From Lycium barbarum (lineage: Eukaryota > Streptophyta > Magnoliopsida > Solanales > Solanaceae), in the NCBI RefSeq assembly GCF_019175385.1, contig NC_083342.1, positions 120,156,376 through 120,220,375 on the forward strand: a stretch of 64,000 bases of DNA, written 5' to 3'. Positions 61,801 to 64,000 of the stretch are shown here, piece after piece; the first letter of the stretch is position 1; each line of letters starts with the position of its first letter. The position numbers and the translations under genes are program-made. A model generated the notes under the pieces. It was not told the origin of the DNA, made no database searches, and was given only the letters and a program-made list of their open reading frames with translations.

Positions 61801-62643
61801 GGCAAGAAGAAGGAGCCGGTAGAAAAGGTACCTGACCCAACCATGCTTGTTATGAAGTTTCCACCTAATGGATCTCTTCCCTCCATTTCTGAGCTGAAGG
61901 CAAGGTTTGCCCGTTTTGGGACTCTGGATCATTCAGCTACTCGGGTCTTCTGGAAGTCATCCACCTGCCGTTTGGTCTACCAATTCAGGGATCATGCAGT
62001 GCGGGCCTTTAGATTTGCCACTGGTAACCCGAATTTGTTTGGGAACACCAATGTGAGATGCTTTATTCGAGAAGTGGCAGCCGAAGCACAAGACACAGAA
62101 ACTACCACCAAGGTGCCAAGGGACGATGCTAGTACCGGGACTTCTGCACCAAAAGATGGAGTAGCTGATTCGAGGTCCTCGGCAAAGTCTGGGCAGCTGA
62201 AATCATGTCTAAAGAAACCCCCAGGTGAGGAAGGACCGCCTGCAAATGGTGGTAATGGTAGTAATAGGGGAACTACCCGTGTAAAATTTATGTTGGGTGA
62301 AGAAGATAATAATAGAGATAGAGGTGAGCAGACAAATGATATTAAGAACGTCAACAACTCTAGTAGTATTGCTGATGGAAGTGCATCTTCTAGTTCTAAT
62401 ATCATCAATTATACAACTCAGTCGTCCATGCTCCCGCTTCCTATTGCTCAATATGCCAATGCACCAAATGATAATCACATTGCCCATCAAGTAGCCCATA
62501 GAAATGTGCCCAATTATAACAATCAATTGTCTGTTCCTGAAGCCGACTTTTCACAACAAATGCTAGGCCTTCTCACCAAGTGCAATGACATTGTGACCAA
62601 TTTGACGGGTTTATTGGGCTATTACCCTTATCATGCCCTTTAA
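55927..62643 (+). CDS. PWWP-domain protein (PDP1/2/3-like)
   Basis: Two exons, 55927-56980 and 60545-62643, join in frame (3153 nt, 1050 aa). Residues about 141-235 form the PWWP domain, with FEMGDMVWGKVKSHPWWPGH and YGDSSYGWFDPDEL, which in related proteins binds methylated histone H3 and DNA. The middle is long, polar and Lys-rich with several basic nuclear signals (ERKKKKKKV, KKKKKIND). Residues about 780-870 form an RRM-like fold conserved in this plant group (MKFPPNGSLPSISELKARF). A KFMLGEEDN block and a C-terminal helix (QMLGLLTKCNDIVTNLTG) follow. Arabidopsis PDP proteins act with FVE/MSI5 and PRC2-type chromatin repression of flowering genes. The start at 55927 is the first ATG of the frame; 55939 is an alternative. 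The 3.56-kb intron holds repeats but no coding sequence. Confidence 0.93.
57795..58060 (+). repeat. Weak RTE LINE remnant in the PWWP intron
   Basis: AAGAGGTCCTTTGAGATGGT then TTTTGTCATGTT resembles the LRWFGHV coding block of RTE LINEs, and a TAAGGTTTAATCATGTTGGT stretch follows near 58012. Frame is lost and boundaries are unclear. Confidence 0.35.
58507..58826. repeat. 167-bp tandem duplication in the PWWP intron
   Basis: ATAGCTGACGCCAACTTGTT begins at 58514 and 58681. Both units contain GTAGTTGTTGTT(GTT)TGCTGACATGAATCTAC, CACTTCTAGAC, and TGCTGGTCCGTTGTATT. The TTGTTG run suggests that each unit contains a retroelement 3' tail. Confidence 0.85.
58828..58868. repeat. 31-base C run followed by 10 A
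   Basis: Uninterrupted C from 58828 to 58858, then A to 58868, then a CCACCC/CACACA-rich stretch to about 58910. The exact run length is likely to be unreliable. Confidence 0.9.
59042..59073 (-). mobile_element. 32-bp RTE 3' tail with perfect 14-bp target duplication
   Basis: GAAAGGATTTCGTC occurs at 59028-59041 and 59074-59087. Between them are just 32 bases, which on the - strand read CATAACCCCACACTGGGTAT followed by a GTTGTTGTTGTT tail, the extreme 3' end of the RTE family. It is a severely 5'-truncated insertion in the PWWP intron. Confidence 0.88.
60437..60524 (+). repeat. 44-bp tandem duplication before the PWWP exon 2 acceptor
   Basis: GAAGTTCTCAACTAGTGATT begins at 60437 and 60481. 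The copies are nearly identical, each with a candidate branch point (TGCTGACT and TGCTGATT). The second copy ends about 20 bp before the acceptor AG at 60543-60544. Confidence 0.9.
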
Positions 62644-63224
62644 TAATAGGCTCGTGATTTTGGAAGGCTTTTGGGCTAAGCCACCAACTCATCGACACAA
62701 TGCACGACATTTAGTGTCGGAAGAGTTTCTTAAACAAAAGGACGCAGATTAAAATCTGCCTGTGCTAAAGGAGCTGCCGCGGCTGGAAGTTGGAATTGCT
62801 TAAGTATCTCCCGATTGTACCTGTAAAAGAATTGATGATAGTGATTGTGCCTTCTTGTTTTTCTTTTTCTTTTTCTTTTTTCTTGTCTGCCGCTACCCCC
62901 CCACCCCAATTCCTACAACCGGAGCTCCCCTTGAGATTCTCAGAATTGACATGTTACTTATAATCTATAAAACTGGAATCATGTAAAACTGCTTAGACGT
63001 TGTGGGCATGCAGGTTCTGAATCAAAGGGGAATCTTGGGATATAAGAGACAGATAGGCAACAGAGGCATAAAAAACGGGGAACTGGCTCAGTTTCGATTT
63101 TGGCGTTTCATTGCGTCATTTTGGTTCGACATGACTAGTAAATTAGCAGTCAGAGAGACTAACTTTTTCCAAAGAAAAAGAGCTAAGAAGTATAAACAGA
63201 ATTAACCTTTTCCCGCTTTAGTAG
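62644..63224 (+). other. Probable 3' UTR and downstream flank of the PWWP gene
   Basis: Includes TTTTTCTTTTT-type pyrimidine runs near 62858-62885 and no coding frame with recognisable features. Confidence 0.45.
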
Positions 63225-64000
63225 TAGTCTTTAGGGGTGTTTATGGTTCGGTTTGGGTCGGTTATTGATTAAAATTATAATCAAATCAATTTAATTGGTT
63301 TTTAAATGTCTAAAATAATAATCACCGGTTTGGTTCGATTTTTCGGTTTACGATTTAGCAGTTATGAGATTTATCAGTAAAGCATTAGAAAGTTGAAAAA
63401 GACAAGTCTTTTTTTTTGTTCAAATGATAACTTTTATTTATAGTTTAAGGTGGAACATACATCATAGAAACATTTTCACTATTAGTGATAGTGCAGTACT
63501 TAAGTTACCCAAAGTTGCTAAACTATTACATATAGCGCTAAAAACTAACTTAGTAGTGGCTGCACCATTTTTGTCGTCTTAATACACATACCTGGAAATA
63601 AGTAGAGCATAGGAGCTTTTAGTTGTTGCTACAAACAAACATATTAATTAAACATAAAGACTACCTAAAATTAAAATTAAAATTAAAATATATGAAATAA
63701 AAAAACTTTGTGTAATGATCCCAAACTTTGAGGCAGCACTTGCATTTTGCCCTCAATTCTCCCATTTTATTAAAAAAACTTTGTGTAATGATCCCAAATT
63801 TCAGATGTTTTTCTATCATTATTGCCAAGGCTAGGGTCTCGACTACAAGGAGTTGTTCTTTTCTGCATTTTAGGAGGATTATCCACGGAAGAATTATTAG
63901 GGCATTACCATGTGCTTGAGTTGCAGCAAATGCTGATTTTACTGAAGTATCTCTATAGGAACCTCCAAATCTACAACCTCTGTCCTTTTCATATGAAAAA
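63225..64000. repeat. Dispersed repeat start (GGTTCGGTTTGGG) and local duplication at window end
   Basis: From about 63230 the sequence reads AGGGGTGTTTATGGTTCGGT then GGTTTGGTTCGATTTTTCGG, a style typical of plant hAT or similar element termini; the other end was not found in the window. A 73-bp-period direct repeat of AACTTTGTGTAATGATCCCA occurs at about 63702 and 63775. No coding region is supported. Confidence 0.45.

Noticed and set aside
63225..63370. Second hAT element
   Set aside because: Only one end-like GGTTCGGTTTGGG stretch is present in the window, with no transposase or duplication to support it.

Overview
The window is plant nuclear DNA: AT-rich, with intron-bearing genes, very plant-specific protein families and several generations of transposons. 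The repeat families point to Solanaceae: an RTE-type LINE whose 3' end carries the GAGCCGAGGG...GGGTATGTTGTTGTTG tail, Tourist-like MITEs starting with a G/C-rich base run followed by CGTTTGG, and Ty3/gypsy-derived elements with the TGGTATCAGAGC primer site. The genus cannot be resolved by reading alone.

Four host genes are supported, all on the + strand: (1) 450-1862, an intronless membrane-anchored putative SAM-dependent methyltransferase; (2) 14945-19383, a three-exon INDETERMINATE-DOMAIN (IDD) C2H2 zinc-finger transcription factor of 443 aa; (3) 24348-38277, an 18-exon acyl-CoA-binding protein with kelch repeats (ACBP4/5 class, 670 aa); (4) 55927-62643, a two-exon PWWP-domain protein (PDP1/2/3-like, 1050 aa). 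I derived the splice sites from GT/AG positions and reading-frame continuity; the summed exons are divisible by three in all three intron-containing genes. From memory of Arabidopsis gene numbering, the ACBP4/5 and PDP genes are also close neighbours there, so (3) and (4) look like a conserved gene pair, here pushed apart by a large transposon nest.

The space between the genes is mostly mobile DNA. 4718-8658 is a hAT element with 8-bp target duplication, imperfect terminal inverted repeats and a broken BED-finger transposase on the - strand. Four Tourist-like MITEs (three with TTA duplications), one CACTA MITE, a Stowaway-like element and several foldback elements are spread through 3-23 kb and 40 kb. 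ACBP4 introns hold an antisense tRNA-derived SINE with a 15-bp duplication, a truncated RTE and an antisense L1-type fragment.

The most informative structure is 40947-55603, a four-level nest: a MITE-like foldback element was hit by an RTE LINE (15-bp duplication), the LINE was hit by a 10.5-kb LTR retrotransposon (5-bp duplication CATTC, two 636-bp LTRs), and that element was hit by something that left a 4.8-kb solo LTR (5-bp duplication GTGTG). The LTR retrotransposon has no recognisable gag, reverse transcriptase or integrase; its interior codes for a degenerate gypsy-like protease region followed by a long acidic open frame of unknown function. It is the best candidate here for a poorly described element family. 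I found no evidence of a novel host defence or regulatory system.
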